Of a stretch of 64,000 nucleotides of DNA, positions 11,430 through 23,040 are shown in pieces. How positions within the stretch are numbered: position 1 is the stretch's first letter; every line of letters begins with the position of its first letter. This stretch comes from Trichobilharzia regenti (Eukaryota > Platyhelminthes > Trematoda > Strigeidida > Schistosomatidae): assembly GCA_944472135.2 (NCBI GenBank), contig OX235262.1, forward strand, positions 57,260,440 through 57,324,439. Reading direction: 5' to 3'. The notes under the pieces are model-generated. The model did not search any database and had not been told where the DNA came from. It saw only the letters and a list, made by a program, of their open reading frames with translations. The translations under genes and the position numbers were made by a program.

Positions 11430-11800
11430 AAAAGGATCTAAGTCGGAAATGGCTACGAGGCAAGGTTTGTGAAGGAAAAAAACGGATCAGAGTCGTAAAG
11501 AGAAGACTTCCATACTTGAACCTAGAAGTCAGGGGAAACTTGGCGACAGCCAGGTTTAAGAGGAGAATCTCCAGCTCCCTAGAGATGACCTTCTTTACGA
11601 CAATACTAGTTGTGACATTCCGCAGCCATTTATTGCTCTCAAGCGGTGTAAAGAGTTAACTCTCGTACATGTAAAACCCAATGTGTACATGTCAGCCCAC
11701 CTGCTCCTGTGAAGACAGGTATGTAGGTTGTTCTACATGCGTCGTTTCATAATGTGTTATCGAAAAATGCTGAGCGTGACTTCAGAGAGTTGGCACATGT
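11430..11800 (+). pseudogene. Penelope-like element fragment: RT linker to GIY-YIG start
   Basis: The plus frame reads a basic linker (RIRVVKRRLPYLNLE, then RFKRRISSS) and, after a stop, TCQPTCSCEDRYVGCS at about 11686-11733. This is the Cys-rich lead into the GIY-YIG endonuclease of PLEs; compare TCSCGARYIGCS in the copy at 48079-48877. Several stops and frameshifts are present. PLEs use this endonuclease together with a telomerase-like RT. Confidence 0.6.
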
Positions 11801-12359
11801 TCAGTCAGAAAGGCTATAAATGAACAACATATCAATACCATCAGAAGATATGAAGTCACATGTCATTCAAACTCCCTTACAAAGTAAGCAAAAATTTGTC
11901 AAAGACGCTGTGCTTCCAACATTTTTTACTACAGAAGCCATTCCTGAGTGTATCGATAAGCCAAATTTATATGTCTAAAAGTAGTCACCTCAACTTATGC
12001 ACCCACTGTGGATCTAGTTATGTTTTGTTTCTGTTTCCTCTGGTTATTTTTACCTGTTCCTTTCAGATGACTCTTCATCGTCATTCATAAAACAGTATTT
12101 TGACCTGATTTAATGCGCATTCTTATCCCACTCTTTTACGGGGGAAAATACTCTGCATAATACGCAACTTTATTCGTAATCCTGTATTATTTTGATTTTC
12201 ACATCTATTTTGTTTAATATTCATCTTACATAATGCGTGGAAATTGTCACATCAAGTTGGAAAATTGCCATCTCCCTTAAATCCTACCTTTGTGATTGTA
12301 TCGAACTGAATAATAATTGTAACTGCGTAAACTTATGCTTATAAATTGCACGGTTACTG

Positions 12360-12532
12360 AGAATGAAATTAATAAAATGGATATCTGTTTGTTGAACTAT
12401 CCCACAAAAACATTAGGAAGGTCAATAGAGCTCATCAGGAAGGGCAAAGTAGTGGTGGAACTATTAACCACAATATGAACAAAAAAATATTCAAGACATG
12501 AATACTTTTGCTATATATATGCCATATATATG
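12360..12532 (+). pseudogene. Penelope-like element (PLE-III), 5' part split by a LINE
   Basis: The plus strand reads NYPTKTLGRSIELIRKGK and ends AIYMPYI, the linker just before the conserved PLE block PYIxGVSETLxRIL. The block resumes exactly at 15871 with IEGVSETLHRIL. The element was therefore continuous before 12533-15870 was inserted. Stops are present. Confidence 0.6.
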
Positions 12533-13182
12533 CACGGTAAGCTCCTCTCAAAACTGAACACAGTCACAGATCTCGGGATAACATACTCAGATTTATCCTT
12601 TTCCGATCATGCAAACAAGGTTGTATCTGACTGTAAACGACTTACTGGCTTTGTACTGCGTAACTTCTACACCCAAGAAGCAAGATTAGCTATATATAGG
12701 ACATGTATCCGTCCCAAACTTGAATATTGTGCTCTCCTATTTAGTAACCTCAGGTCTGTAGACAGAAAAAAATCGAAAGTGTCCAGAGATTCCGCACGAA
12801 ACGCATAATACGTTTCGAACAACAAGTGGAATATGTTGACAGGTGTGTACGTCTGAAATTAGAGCCTCTGTGGTTAAGGAGAGTGAAGTGCGACCTATTT
12901 CTACTCTTCAAAGTCATTAGGAAACACTGCTACAGTAACTCATCCATAACGTGGGAAAATATTAAATCATATCAGCTGCGAAACCACGACTACCTTGTCA
13001 AGGTGGCTACCCACAGAAAATCCATTAGGGCAAACTTTTTCACCATAAAATATTGCACTCTTTGGAACCAACTACCACCTGAAATAAGATGTTGTGAAAA
13101 CCCTGATGGGTTCAAACGGAGCCTAGAAAGACACTTTAACATGTCCACCCTAGCTCGTCTAAAAGACCACAACTGTTGGTAG
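12533..13182 (+). pseudogene. CR1/Jockey-like LINE: C-terminal part of reverse transcriptase ORF
   Basis: Two adjoining frames (to 12808, and from 12826) together give the thumb and C-terminal region typical of CR1/Jockey-group LINEs: TDLGITYSDLSFSDHANKV, RPKLEYCALLF, then RCVRLKLEPLWLRRVKCDL and a WNQLPPEI motif near the end. They are joined across a seven-A run at about 12766 by what looks like a single lost base. The stop is at 13180-13182. The catalytic palm is absent through 5' truncation. The copy sits inside a PLE and is followed by an unusually long non-coding region. Confidence 0.75.
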
Positions 13183-15870
13183 AACGGAAATTGAAGGCCA
13201 GTCCAGTCTTCAGTATAGTCACATACGTATATCTCGACTCTAATACTCACGCAGCGAACGTTAACTAATTTACTGATTTCTATTCTCTATAATTTTCACT
13301 AAGTTGTGTTGGTAAAAATAACACTGGAAAATCCACACCTTTTAACGTTTTACATATGTATATACTAATATAATACTTATTAATCATGCATGTTCAATTC
13401 TTAAATTAGATGGTTATTAAAATACTTAAAATATTAATGCATCAAATGTTCTCTTGCTTTACCACGCTTGTTTCCCTTATAACACTCAATTATTGAGCCT
13501 AGTGTATTATTTGATATACGAATTATAACATTAATTAAACTCTCATCATATATAGATCAAATTACTCTACGGCTCCCTGTAGACTAACTACCATTCTTCA
13601 GTATACACACACTGCAGTATTGTTAACCAAATGCCAAAATTTTGTTGGTTCTGTGTTAATATCTTTTTATAATATGTCTAGACACGTTACTTTGCAATGT
13701 CAGATGTTTACTATATATAAGTACACTAAGTCCTGCCAACCGACCTTACCTTCAGTCCATACTACCTAAATTGAACCTTAACTATAGTGTTCTGCTAAAT
13801 CTTGCTCCACTATTCACAATACCTATTCGTTTTACTCTTTAAGTTTTTGACTTCTTATAAAGTAATCTGTTCATCAGGATGCATGCACACATATATAATA
13901 TGTTCATAAAGATGTACGTGGAGACCTATTGGAAGCACTCATTAAGAAAGCTAGGGAGATGGAATATGGGGTACGAACATGTCTGGTACCAAGCAATATA
14001 TTTGCGGTAGCCATAATAATCATAGTCTCAGAGCCTAACATCAAAAAAGGAGGGAGGGTGGTGCTAGCTGATCAGTAGATATGGTGGTGGTCACTAAGGT
14101 GAATCACCCCATTCTGCAGGAACAGCAAATGCAATTTGAAGGCTCGAGATTTTCATGATTTTTATGAGGGCTTAGATCTTTATCTTGAAAAAGATAATAA
14201 TGAACGCCTTGACAGATCATGCTTCTACCTTTAAATATATACCATTCGCTCAGCCTATTGTTGAGATGCGACCATGCGGGATCTGCACAGATTTATGGGG
14301 CATCTTATAAATTAACTTGCTATCCATTGTCAGATCTTTAAATACCACTTCAAAATATCTTGTCTCACTTATTTTCTAATAACGTCTTTACTTGATCCTC
14401 ATTATATTCCATTAAACCTAACATTTTATAGCTCTTTATGAGTTTGATTCGACTTATTCTATTCCTATTCTCTGTAGGGTACGGTTGTGCACCAAATAGA
14501 AAAAAGGGCATGAAATAAAAACAACTGGCTTGAGAATAATTGTATTAAAGCCAAAAGTGGACATCATGATAGTACGAAATATATTGGTTTTATTATACAT
14601 TGCAAATGAACGTTGTCGGCCTAAGGATTAATTACTTCCCCATTCTGCTTTCTACATAAATGTGTTTATCAATGATATATTTCACTCACTTAATCTATTT
14701 CTGCACACAACAAAGTATTGTACGAAAATTGACTTCAAGCTTTATTTTTTTCCCAGGCACTTATAACCCATCCACCAAAGACCTGGTTTTTTTGTTAATG
14801 CGAAGGCAATACTTCTGTATTTCCTGATGTGTTGCACTCACTGAAAATCTAGCGGATTTTTCCAACTATGCACAGAAATGATTGTACATAAGTGAAAAGG
14901 ATGTTTTATACTATTCGGATTAACATTTATCAAGTGTACGTATAATCTCCAGTGTATATGTTAAACATATTTTGCTATCGACTGTAAATTGTGACTGAAT
15001 AATATGATCCTATTTCTGTAACAATTTGATGCCTGTAAACTGGCGTCCCTCATGTACTGTATCATGAGAATAAATTTATTTATTTATTCCTATATTTCAT
15101 GATGTGCTCCATTGAATGACTTGTCATATTGTGGAATAACTTCAAGCTTTATTTTTTCCCAAGTATTTTTAATCCATCCAAAACTTACTTGGGTTTTTTT
15201 GTTAATGCGAAGTTAATATTACTATATTTCATGACGTGCTTAATTGAATGACTGGTTATCATATTTTTCTCACAGACCTAAGATAAAAACGCCAGCAACC
15301 ATGTAACTTAACCATAAACCGAATTTATGAAATTTAAATAATGCTTACCCATGCCTGTATATTTGGTGTGTCCTACACAAGTAGGAAAAAATGTGTATTT
15401 TATTAAAACATTATTATTAATTATGATTGCTAATCGTATATGTAATTTATCATATTGATGATGCCTGTAAACTGGCGTCTCTCATGTACAAAATGAGAAT
15501 ATACTATAATTATTATTATTACACTTTAATGACTCACCTTAGCACTTTAACTTTTCTAAAAAACAGCTTCCAATCCCTTGTAAAAGTTGTACTTACCTCA
15601 ATATTGGTTGGTTATCGTATGCCTACAACCACGGGATGAAAACGAAACGAGGTCGGTTTTCCCGCTCAACCTGGAGGACAACTGTACAGTTCAATAACTA
15701 TACGGCCTGGTTCAGACAATGAGTGTAATTATATATATGTATCAAATATTTAACTGTTGAAACATTATTAACTTGTAGACAATTTAAGATTTGACATTAT
15801 AACATACTTGATCGTGCCTGTAAAAATGGCATGCATTTTCATGTAAATTTATGTTTATATGAAAATAGAT
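13183..15870 (+). mobile_element. Long 3' region of the CR1-like LINE, with repeated tail modules
   Basis: About 2.7 kb with no substantial reading frame, lying between the RT stop and the point where the host PLE resumes. From 13335 on it is the inverted counterpart of 2388-4945 (roughly 98% by eye). Modules beginning GCCTGTA occur at about 15035, 15352, 15462 and 15820. The 15035 and 15462 copies go on to a CTCATGTAC then ATGAGAATA block followed by AT-rich repeats. The end is TATATGAAAATA. Either this is one very long 3' untranslated region or several tail-bearing elements nested together; the shared outer limits of both copies favour a single unit when they transposed. Confidence 0.65.
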
Positions 15871-16460
15871 TATTAATATATAGAAGGGGTATCAGAAACC
15901 CTACACAGGATTCTTAGTGAAGCATTTAGACCTGCAAACTCACTTAGGAATAAGCTCTAGAATCCAAAGGACCCTATTCGTCCAATTAAACAGAAGAATT
16001 TAATCTACAAAATACCTTAGGATGAATGTGAATTCGGCCACATAAATTAGGCCACTAAATTAAGGATAGTTAGACTATCGAAACATAAAAATTTAGCTAA
16101 GTGTAGAATGATCGAATCCACACAGATGACTAATTTAGAAAAAAGCCTAGCAACCATGATGCATGTATTAACATACAATCACAAAATATGACGGGACAGA
16201 TCTACAGTCTTGAAAATTAATATGGGTAGTTTGAGGTAGAAGTTCTATCGCTGAATCTTTGTTCATCAAATCCTCACATAACCTTAGTAATAGGAATGAC
16301 ACATCTCCACCACCAGAGGTATAAAATGCTATCAGTAAAATTAGAGTGTAAGAGCTAGCGGAACTAATATGAACGAAATACAAGAGTTGTGTAAGCATCT
16401 TAGTATGATTGTATATAATAAATTTTCTACGAAACGCCATCAGTAATTAAGTCATACTGT
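15871..16460 (+). pseudogene. Penelope-like element (PLE-III), GIY-YIG part and 3' terminal motif
   Basis: Continues the PLE interrupted at 12532. It reads YIEGVSETLHRILSEAF, then SLRNKL, KDPIRPIKQKNLIYKIP, and RLSKHKNLAKCRMIES. This matches the copy at 27180-27540 (RLAEHKNLAKSR) and is the endonuclease domain of a PLE. Several stops are present. At 16402-16460 lies the terminal-repeat motif shared by this family (TATGATTGTATATAATAAA, then CGAAACGCCATC). Confidence 0.65.
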
Positions 16461-17330
16461 TAAATGCTTGGAGGTAGTTGACGCTTGTTAGTACTCATCA
16501 GTCATCAAGGTGTATCTTCAGTCTTGAAGGAACTCATATCCCTTTTAAGATTCAAAGTAAGGTCACCACTGAGTTATTTTAGCTGGTAACTGACTTCCTG
16601 TAATGGATAATTTGATTAGACACTAGTTAGTAACTAATACCAAACACCTTATCCTTCATTTGGTGCAGAGAGAACTTTATAGTCAAGTTTACACTGTGGC
16701 CACCACGCTAGGTGGATCATCATCGTGGTGCACAGCGAATAGTTATTGGATGCTGGTGTGAGCACTTTTATCAAATAAACTTATCCTATGGTGGAATCAT
16801 ACTCTAGTAAAGTGACTAAATTTTATCCTTATACCCCTTGGTTCTTCTTGTCTCCCTGCCCCTACTTCTCATTATAAATCCTTTTTGCTGTTCATAATAA
16901 CAAATTATACAACTAAAAGACTACATAATGTATCAGATATAATCACTTCCAGAGCTCCCCTAGTTTACTAGCCAGTCGGAAGCTCAGAAAAGTGGGAAGT
17001 TTCCATTTCGTGTATTTAAGAATACATAGGTCGACGAAGAGATATCTTTAAGCAACTCCGCAGTAAGCTGAAAATTTTATCAGGGGTTTAAATATACGAT
17101 ATTAATTGACAAAAAGGGTCAGAGGTTACTGTTATTCAGTAATAAGAGTAAATCAAAGTGTATAAGCTATAAGTGTGGTTGAAACATTAAGAGAAATCTT
17201 ACGTAACCACGAAAACTGACACCTAATCAGCTAAGTGACGAATAATCGTTTGGAAATAAATAATGAGAAATAAAAGAATAAACTACCGAAAAATAATAAA
17301 TAAGACTACATACAGCTTATCATATGGATA
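16461..17330. other. No gene seen
   Basis: AT-rich sequence without a recognisable coding frame. A short CACCACGCTAGGTGGATCATCATCGTGGTG-type partial inverted repeat lies near 16700. Confidence 0.4.
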
Positions 17331-17334
17331 TTGA

Positions 17335-18000
17335 GAAAATTATCATTATTACTATTATATCCTTTAGTTTCTAAAGGAACATAGGTTTTCAGCTGCGCGT
17401 CTCCATCGCTTTCGGTTTTCTGCCAACTTTTTCACCTCGCTTCAAGTCTACCCACATGCTTTCATCTCCTCTTCACATGACCTCCTCCAAGTCACCCTCG
17501 CACTGACGGCCAACTCACCGCTTCCCTTTTGGGTTTCACTCGAGAAATGGCTTGTCTAGTGATGCCACTTGATGGTTTCCTCAGAGTATGGCCAATCCAT
17601 CTCCATTTCTTCCTGCCTATTTGATTCAAAATCGGTTCCTGGTTGGTTGATTCGCTCCCAGAGATCCCTCACTGTTGGTGATCTTTTCTGGCCATCCGAT
17701 TTTGAGTACTGAGCGAAGACAACTGTTGATGAAGGTCTGTAGTTTGTTTGAGATGCTCTTTATGACGCGCAGTGCAAGTCTCTGATCCGTATAGTAGCGC
17801 TGAATTCAAATTGGAGTTGTAAATCCGGATCTTATTTTCACTTTCATGTTGAGTGCTACTGACCTCCACACAGACTTGAGAATAATGGAAGGCTACCTTA
17901 CTTTCTCGATCCCCGCTTTGATATCCTCGTCCTTTCAGCCCATAGTTGAAACGACGCTTCCAGGTTAGGTAGGTAAAGGAGGCCGTTTCTTTCAGGTACC
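17335..18000 (-). pseudogene. RTE-A LINE, 5'-truncated 3' end
   Basis: On minus the frame fragments give SALLYGSETCTARHKEHLK (about 17800), a basic stretch, and the closing consensus of this family ending at GAACATAGG-type sequence near 17370, followed by an ATTATT tail. This is the thumb and C-terminal region of an RTE-clade RT. Frameshifts separate the pieces. The same tail occurs at 23700, 25935, 29225, 31393, 35045, 51055, 57935 and 60845. Confidence 0.75.
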
Positions 18001-18100
18001 TAACATTTATGCTAGGTGATTGTTGTCTGTTGTTTTCGCTGTTCCTGTTGGCCAGGAAACTTCATCACCCATGTTTTCACTACGATCGCCTGAAGTGCTA

Positions 18101-18438
18101 CGTCAACGTAGCCGAAGATTGAACTATCAGTTCATGGTTGTTTGCTCAACCCCAACTCCTCCATATTTCTCGCGGAAGTCATCAATACGGCAGTCATCGT
18201 CCCATCGCTCGCTGTTCAGAGGAAGAATAAAAACTATCAGAAGTAATATCGTGATTTATTGTAATAACATTTATTCTCGGACCTTCTGTAATAACATTAT
18301 TGTTGGTTATATGTTGGCGTAAGAATAAAGGATCCTTGAGTCGCCAATCTGTGTTTTGGTTTTCGCGTTGATTAGTACAAAGGGTTTCTGAAAGCTTCCG
18401 GGGGACAGCATGAGGTCCAGCGTAGCAAAGGCTGGACA
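18101..18438 (+). mobile_element. BEL LTR, copy B', nearly identical to 6833-7170
   Basis: Inverted counterpart of LTR B. The predicted peptide read from its antisense strand is the same over all 81 codons as that of 6832-7077, so the copies differ little. It ends GGCTGGACA at 18438 and meets the 32-bp spacer 18439-18470. Confidence 0.65.
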
Positions 18439-18470
18439 CTGAGGGTCAGTCTCGTCTCGTAAACCGTTAA

Positions 18471-18802
18471 TGCCCAGTTCTTGCTACGATGATCCTCGCA
18501 GCTTCTCAGAAACGCTTAGTACGAACCGACTCAAAAACCAGAACACAGATTGGCGGCTCGAGAATTCTTTATTCTAACACCAACACATAGCCATTGTACA
18601 ACTAAGCTTTACAACTAAGGTCTATGAACAAATATTACAATAATAAATCACAATATTACTTCTAACAGTTTTGGTCTGAATTCATTCTGAACAGCGACCG
18701 ATGAGACGATGACTGGCTGATGGATGCCTCCGCGAAAATTGGGGAAGTTGGTTTTGAGCAAACAACCATGAATTGATCGTTCAATCTTCAACTGCATTGA
18801 CA
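18471..18802 (-). mobile_element. BEL LTR, copy A', tail to tail with copy B'
   Basis: Inverted counterpart of LTR A (6469-6800), the same 332 bp. On minus it is preceded by a polypurine-like GGGCCGGGGAG, also seen in weaker form before LTR A. The junction LTR-leader-LTR is identical to that at 6800-6833. Confidence 0.65.
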
Positions 18803-19193
18803 CTCCCCGGCCCAATAAGGAATCCATCCCTTTTTTCCATCACGACCAATACATGTTGACTTGGATGCCATTGCGAGAACCTGGGTCACATGGACAGAGC
18901 TGAAATGGAGAGGAAACAGAAAAGCCAACACACCACAAGCATACCCACAGCACAATCTCACACATGAATGACGACCTCCGCCTTCCAGTTATAGGCATCC
19001 TCTTGACACATCCTCTTGCAACACAATCGCCACTTGCTAGAATGACTCTTGCAGAATGCAGTGTGGCCATAGCACCACCTTACGATACTCTACGCACATC
19101 CTCTCATCTATTCACCACCAATTACCACTGCAATCGCTTGCCGCTCATTCTGCTTCATTTCTAGTAACGGTGATGTATGCGAGCCTCAGTCGT
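18803..19193. other. Probable LTR-retrotransposon internal sequence, unassigned
   Basis: Lies between two LTRs of the BEL family, with the polypurine-like run at its left edge. A 76-codon minus frame (18840-19070) has no recognised motif. It may be the end of pol plus the 3' untranslated region of a deleted element. Confidence 0.3.
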
Positions 19194-19523
19194 TGTCAAT
19201 GTAGCTGAAGATTGAACGATCAATTCTTGGTTGTTTGCTTAAAATCAACTTCCCCAATTTTCGCGGAGGCATCAATAAGACAGTCATCCTCTCATCGGTC
19301 GCTGTTCAGAAAGAAGAGTGAAACATCATCAGAAGTAATAGTATGATTTATTATTGTAATATTTGTTCACAGACCTTAGTTCAATTAAGTTTTTATATGT
19401 TGGTGTAACAATAAAGGAATCTCAAGCGGCCAATCGGTGCTTTGGTTTTTCCGTCCGTTATAACTAAGCGTTTCTGAAAACTTCAAGGAACAGCGTGGGC
19501 CCGAGCGTAGCGGATGCTGGGCA
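19194..19523 (+). mobile_element. BEL LTR (copy C) with leader
   Basis: A 330-bp LTR, TG to CA, with AATAAAGGAATC near 19410. It is more diverged from A and B than they are from their inverted partners. It is followed by the same leader TTAACGGTTTATGAGACG as LTR A. No plus-strand gag follows; the next coding sequence is BEL gag on minus, so this is a separate, deleted insertion. Confidence 0.6.
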
Positions 19524-19754
19524 TTAACGGTTTATGAGACGTGATTGACAGTCGTCTACACTCCCGCTCCCCGGCGTGTGGGACCACAGCTAACAATTAT
19601 CTCCGTATGCATTTCATTCTCAGCAATAGCCTCCCCGGCGTATACGACCCATCTGCTGTCCTTAACATCAACCAATTCATTCACGGATGTAGAAGACAAG
19701 AAACAACTTCAGAACTAAGCACGACGAAAATTTTAACAAAATTATGCAATAACA

Positions 19755-20848
19755 ACAAGGTACGAAAACAACGAGTAAACACAATGAATCCAAAAACACC
19801 AATTGATGTGACACAACACACATATATACAAACAGTACACACAAACTCGCTGATCATATCTTGATGGAATTCCTTTGAAGAATTGCAGGACTTACACCTC
19901 TAGGCCTACAACCCTACACAGTTTGACGATTGTAAGTTGTGGAATGTCCGGACACAAACAAGATTATTCAAGAATTACAATAATTGGAATTCACACAACT
20001 ATTTAACACAAACATATGTACAATCACTACATCAAATGTTGTGGATTCTGACACGACAAACTACCCTTGAAGAACTGTAGGACTTACTGCAGTACGCCTA
20101 CATTCCTTCTCAGGTTGACGCTCTAGGTTGGAAAGTCGTCGCACAGTTCATTTGCAAACTTCCTTCTATGAGCTATATCCTCAAATCTGAACGGCAACAC
20201 GCCCATGTCATTGTATCGTAGAATATTGATGACCAACAAACACACGACATATCTCATCAACCAAGTGTAGAAACAGAGTGATTTACACCAAAGATAATAA
20301 CATTCAATTAGTAACTTGAAACTAGAAATGCCTTTATTCGTGCAAGTCAATTTAACAATTACTCTCTCGTTTACACTTGGCTTATCCTCACTAAACTGAC
20401 CACTGATATTCGTCCTTTCAAACGCACCAATACTATCATAGTCACTGCATAAGGCCCGTGAGTTCATGGACGTCCATTCCATTGTGGACGAAAACACCAA
20501 CGACGACTGAGTGACACAAGGTGATGAACTTAGCAGTGGATCAGAAGCTGTTCTTTTTCGGCTTTCAGATAGTTGTCTAACTGCAAGATTACCACCATTG
20601 CCGTCTTTCACTACTAGTTCGGGTTTAGCACTATCATCTGATGATAGGTGGGCTACACGCTGATCAATTACACTGACGGTCTCACAAGTATGCACACCTT
20701 CTGGAACTGCATCTGCGTTCAATTCTACTTCACGTTGTAGTTGTGCAGAACCTTTGTTCAACTTAGCAGTAGTAGGCATTCCCCTCATTTCATCATGATC
20801 AACCAAAGACAAATGTGAAGTATCATGATCATTATCATGAATATTCAC
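19755..20848 (-). pseudogene. gag: BEL/Pao distal gag (right copy)
   Basis: Carries a 241-codon minus frame (20848-20123) rich in Ser, Glu and Asp in its first half, with no motif of its own. It is placed in BEL gag because the same sequence, broken up, flanks the LINE insertion of the left copy at 2210-2388 and 4950-5060. The hydrophobic run near its end (LWCKSLCFYTWLMRYVVCLL) may be out of frame. The 19755-20120 part is homologous to 1915-2230. Confidence 0.55.
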
Positions 20849-22230
20849 TTTACCGTCGTCTATCTGGTCGACTTCATCGTTTTCAAACTCTTTATTAAGA
20901 GTAGTAGACGATTAGGGTTCTTCCTCACAAACCCTTACAGGATCTATACCTACACTCTGACTATCAATACCTTGTAAACTTGTGGAGTCAGAACTGCACT
21001 CTGAAGCTGTGACACTCTATTCAACAATGGCTTACCAGTTGTAACTACAGACTTCTTGACCGCACCGTTATCGTCACACAATTCGGAGTCAGACCTGGAT
21101 TTCACATTTAGCTTATCACTGAACTTGCTCACTTATTCACAGTTCACTTCTGTATGCACCTCTTGCAAACGTGTAAAACACAACCGTGTTTGTCTTGCAT
21201 CTTGTAACTTATCTGTTAGGGATGACCCACGAAAGTTGTTACATTCACTAGGTCTATACATGCAATTTCATGTAAATTTATATGTTTATATGAGAATATA
21301 CATTATTATTATTATTATATGGATTACTAGACACCATAGAGCCTTCTCGATATCCACCTCTCTGAGATCCGTTCGTCATCAATGATTGCATTTTGCTCTC
21401 AGACTGCTCTATTCCAGGGGTGAAATGCAATAGACTGGCGAACTTGCTCATAGATTGATTGACACTATCTTTTACCAGCTTCAGAATATCATCAAACTTT
21501 GGCTCGATGCCTTCATCCTCTATACGAGAGCTTATCTTCACCCACTTCCTTTGCAGTCGAGTAGGTAGGCGTCTCGCTATTACTTCTAGGATAATACTCG
21601 AGTTGAGGTCACTCGTGCAGTTCATCAAAATCAATGCGTTCCTGTGAGTCAAAAGATTGCCCGAAAACTCAGTGAGTGCCTTGGAGTCATTTTGCAATTG
21701 GCCACCATTACCCTTAACAGCCTCGAATAATTTCCCTGCAATCATCGAAGGTCTTCTAAACCTTTGACGTAATATGCTCATAGCCTCATCGTAGCCCTCT
21801 TTTGGCTTCATAAACTTACAGCACTGTATAGATCTTGCAGCATCTCCAGTGCAATATCTCATCAAGTACATTAACTTCATTTCATCATTTAATAAAAAAC
21901 CACTAGACATGATCTCAAACCCCCTTGCAAATTGTAAATAGTCAGCGGGGTTTCCATCGAAACACCGAGGTTCAAATTTGGGGAGTTTGATGTTCCTATT
22001 ATCCCTGAACGGCGAAACAGTAACATCAACCATGTCATGTTTAACATCAGACACATCGTTAACAATTAACAGACAAGTCACCATGGCTTACTTTGCATCC
22101 AAGACGCTCTGTCCCTTCTTTGACCCAGTAATTGTTGAACTTGAACCAATTCCAAAAACGTTTCAGATATTACTTCTTCAAATAAGACTTGACCGGTACC
22201 AGGAAAGATGAACGGTGACTATCCAAACTT
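20849..22230 (-). pseudogene. gag: BEL/Pao gag N-terminal region (right copy)
   Basis: The frame 22084-21278 (268 codons) carries the same gag domain as the left copy: KFEPRCFDGNPADYLQFA, MKLMYLMRYCTGDAARSIQCC, ALTEFSGNLLTHRNAL and DILKLVKDSVNQSMSKF. It ends in NNNNNVYSHINI, residues encoded by a LINE-tail insertion at about 21255-21330. The zinc knuckle at about 21138-21180 has Arg for its second Cys. The region homologous to the true start of the left copy (about 22130) is out of frame. It is the longer intact gag of the two, but not functional. No LTR adjoins it at 22230. Confidence 0.75.
21255..21330 (+). mobile_element. Micro-insertion of the CR1-like LINE tail in BEL gag
   Basis: The left copy reads GGTCTATATGCATTACTATACATC without interruption. 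Here about 65 bp intervene: TTTCATGTAAATTTATATG, then TATATGAGAATATAC and an ATT repeat. These are the terminal bases of the 13183-15870 element. The flanks TATACATGC and TATATGGATTACTA look like an imperfect target-site duplication. Confidence 0.6.
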
Positions 22231-22900
22231 TCAACTAAACGACTAAGTTTGTTCATACGCACAATTAAAAAGGACAGAACAAATACTCATATATATATAT
22301 ATATATATATGAGGTACTCAGTCCACTTAAGTTAATATGCACAAAAGAGTTATTTGAAAAACCATAATAGTACCAAAATACTCAAAATGTAGAGATGTAC
22401 AAAATGACAGGGATGAAATTGTCCTTTTTTTGAGTAGGCAGGTCCTCAACTACACTTCAGAGATGCCGACTGCCGGGGAGCACTTGTGTAAAAATAAAAT
22501 AGATTGGACTGAAGTATCCTAATGAGGATGTGACGGTCAGTGCGGGGCAGAGTTGGTTGGCGGATGTGATAAGCGAGAAGCTGGAGAGAGGGAAACCTCA
22601 TCCGTGTTGCGCGCGAAATCACAATGTGTCCTTGTTCAGTCTCACGTAACAACCACCTTTTTTCTTTGAATTGCTTTTTTTTTTGCTATTTTTCGGTGAA
22701 CGTATAATTTGATGTGTTTTTCGGCCACCACACACTCATTTATCTGTCCCCGCAAGCCAATGTGCTTCTAAAATTCACCGTAAAAAGTAAGGATTAATTT
22801 AAGTTGTATTATATAATTAATTTATTTTTGGGAAGGATTCAGTTAGTGTTAAGCAAATATAACACATAAAAGTATAATCATTTGTTCATGTATTGGTTTG
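22231..22900. other. No gene seen; TA microsatellite
   Basis: Contains a (TA)n run at about 22275-22312. A 68-codon minus frame at 22446-22652 has no recognisable motif. Confidence 0.45.
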
Positions 22901-22904
22901 TAAA

Positions 22905-23040
22905 GATTTGATCGATTGGCTACAGGATTTCATCGTAAGCTGACATCCATTAGATAATCATTGCAAAACCTGCAGGGAGTATTAGACAGATGTTTCGCCC
23001 TAGTTTGGGACTCTTTAACACTTCGTGCCCAACAGGGTTG
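22905..23040 (-). mobile_element. HHR-SINE remnant (ribozyme and 3' part)
   Basis: Shows the family block GACATCNNTTAGA, then ACCTGCAGGGAGTA, and TTTCGCCCTAGTTTGGGACTC, which is the reverse complement of the hammerhead stem II and GAAA region. The core CUGANGA is degenerate (GUUAAAGA). Confidence 0.5.

Noticed and set aside
2388..15870. One giant 13-kb palindrome
   Set aside because: Only two separate segments are inverted, their order is not mirrored, and the DNA between them does not match.
20123..20848. 241-codon minus frame as an independent host gene
   Set aside because: Its sequence recurs, rearranged, in the other BEL copy, and it lies in the right place for distal gag.
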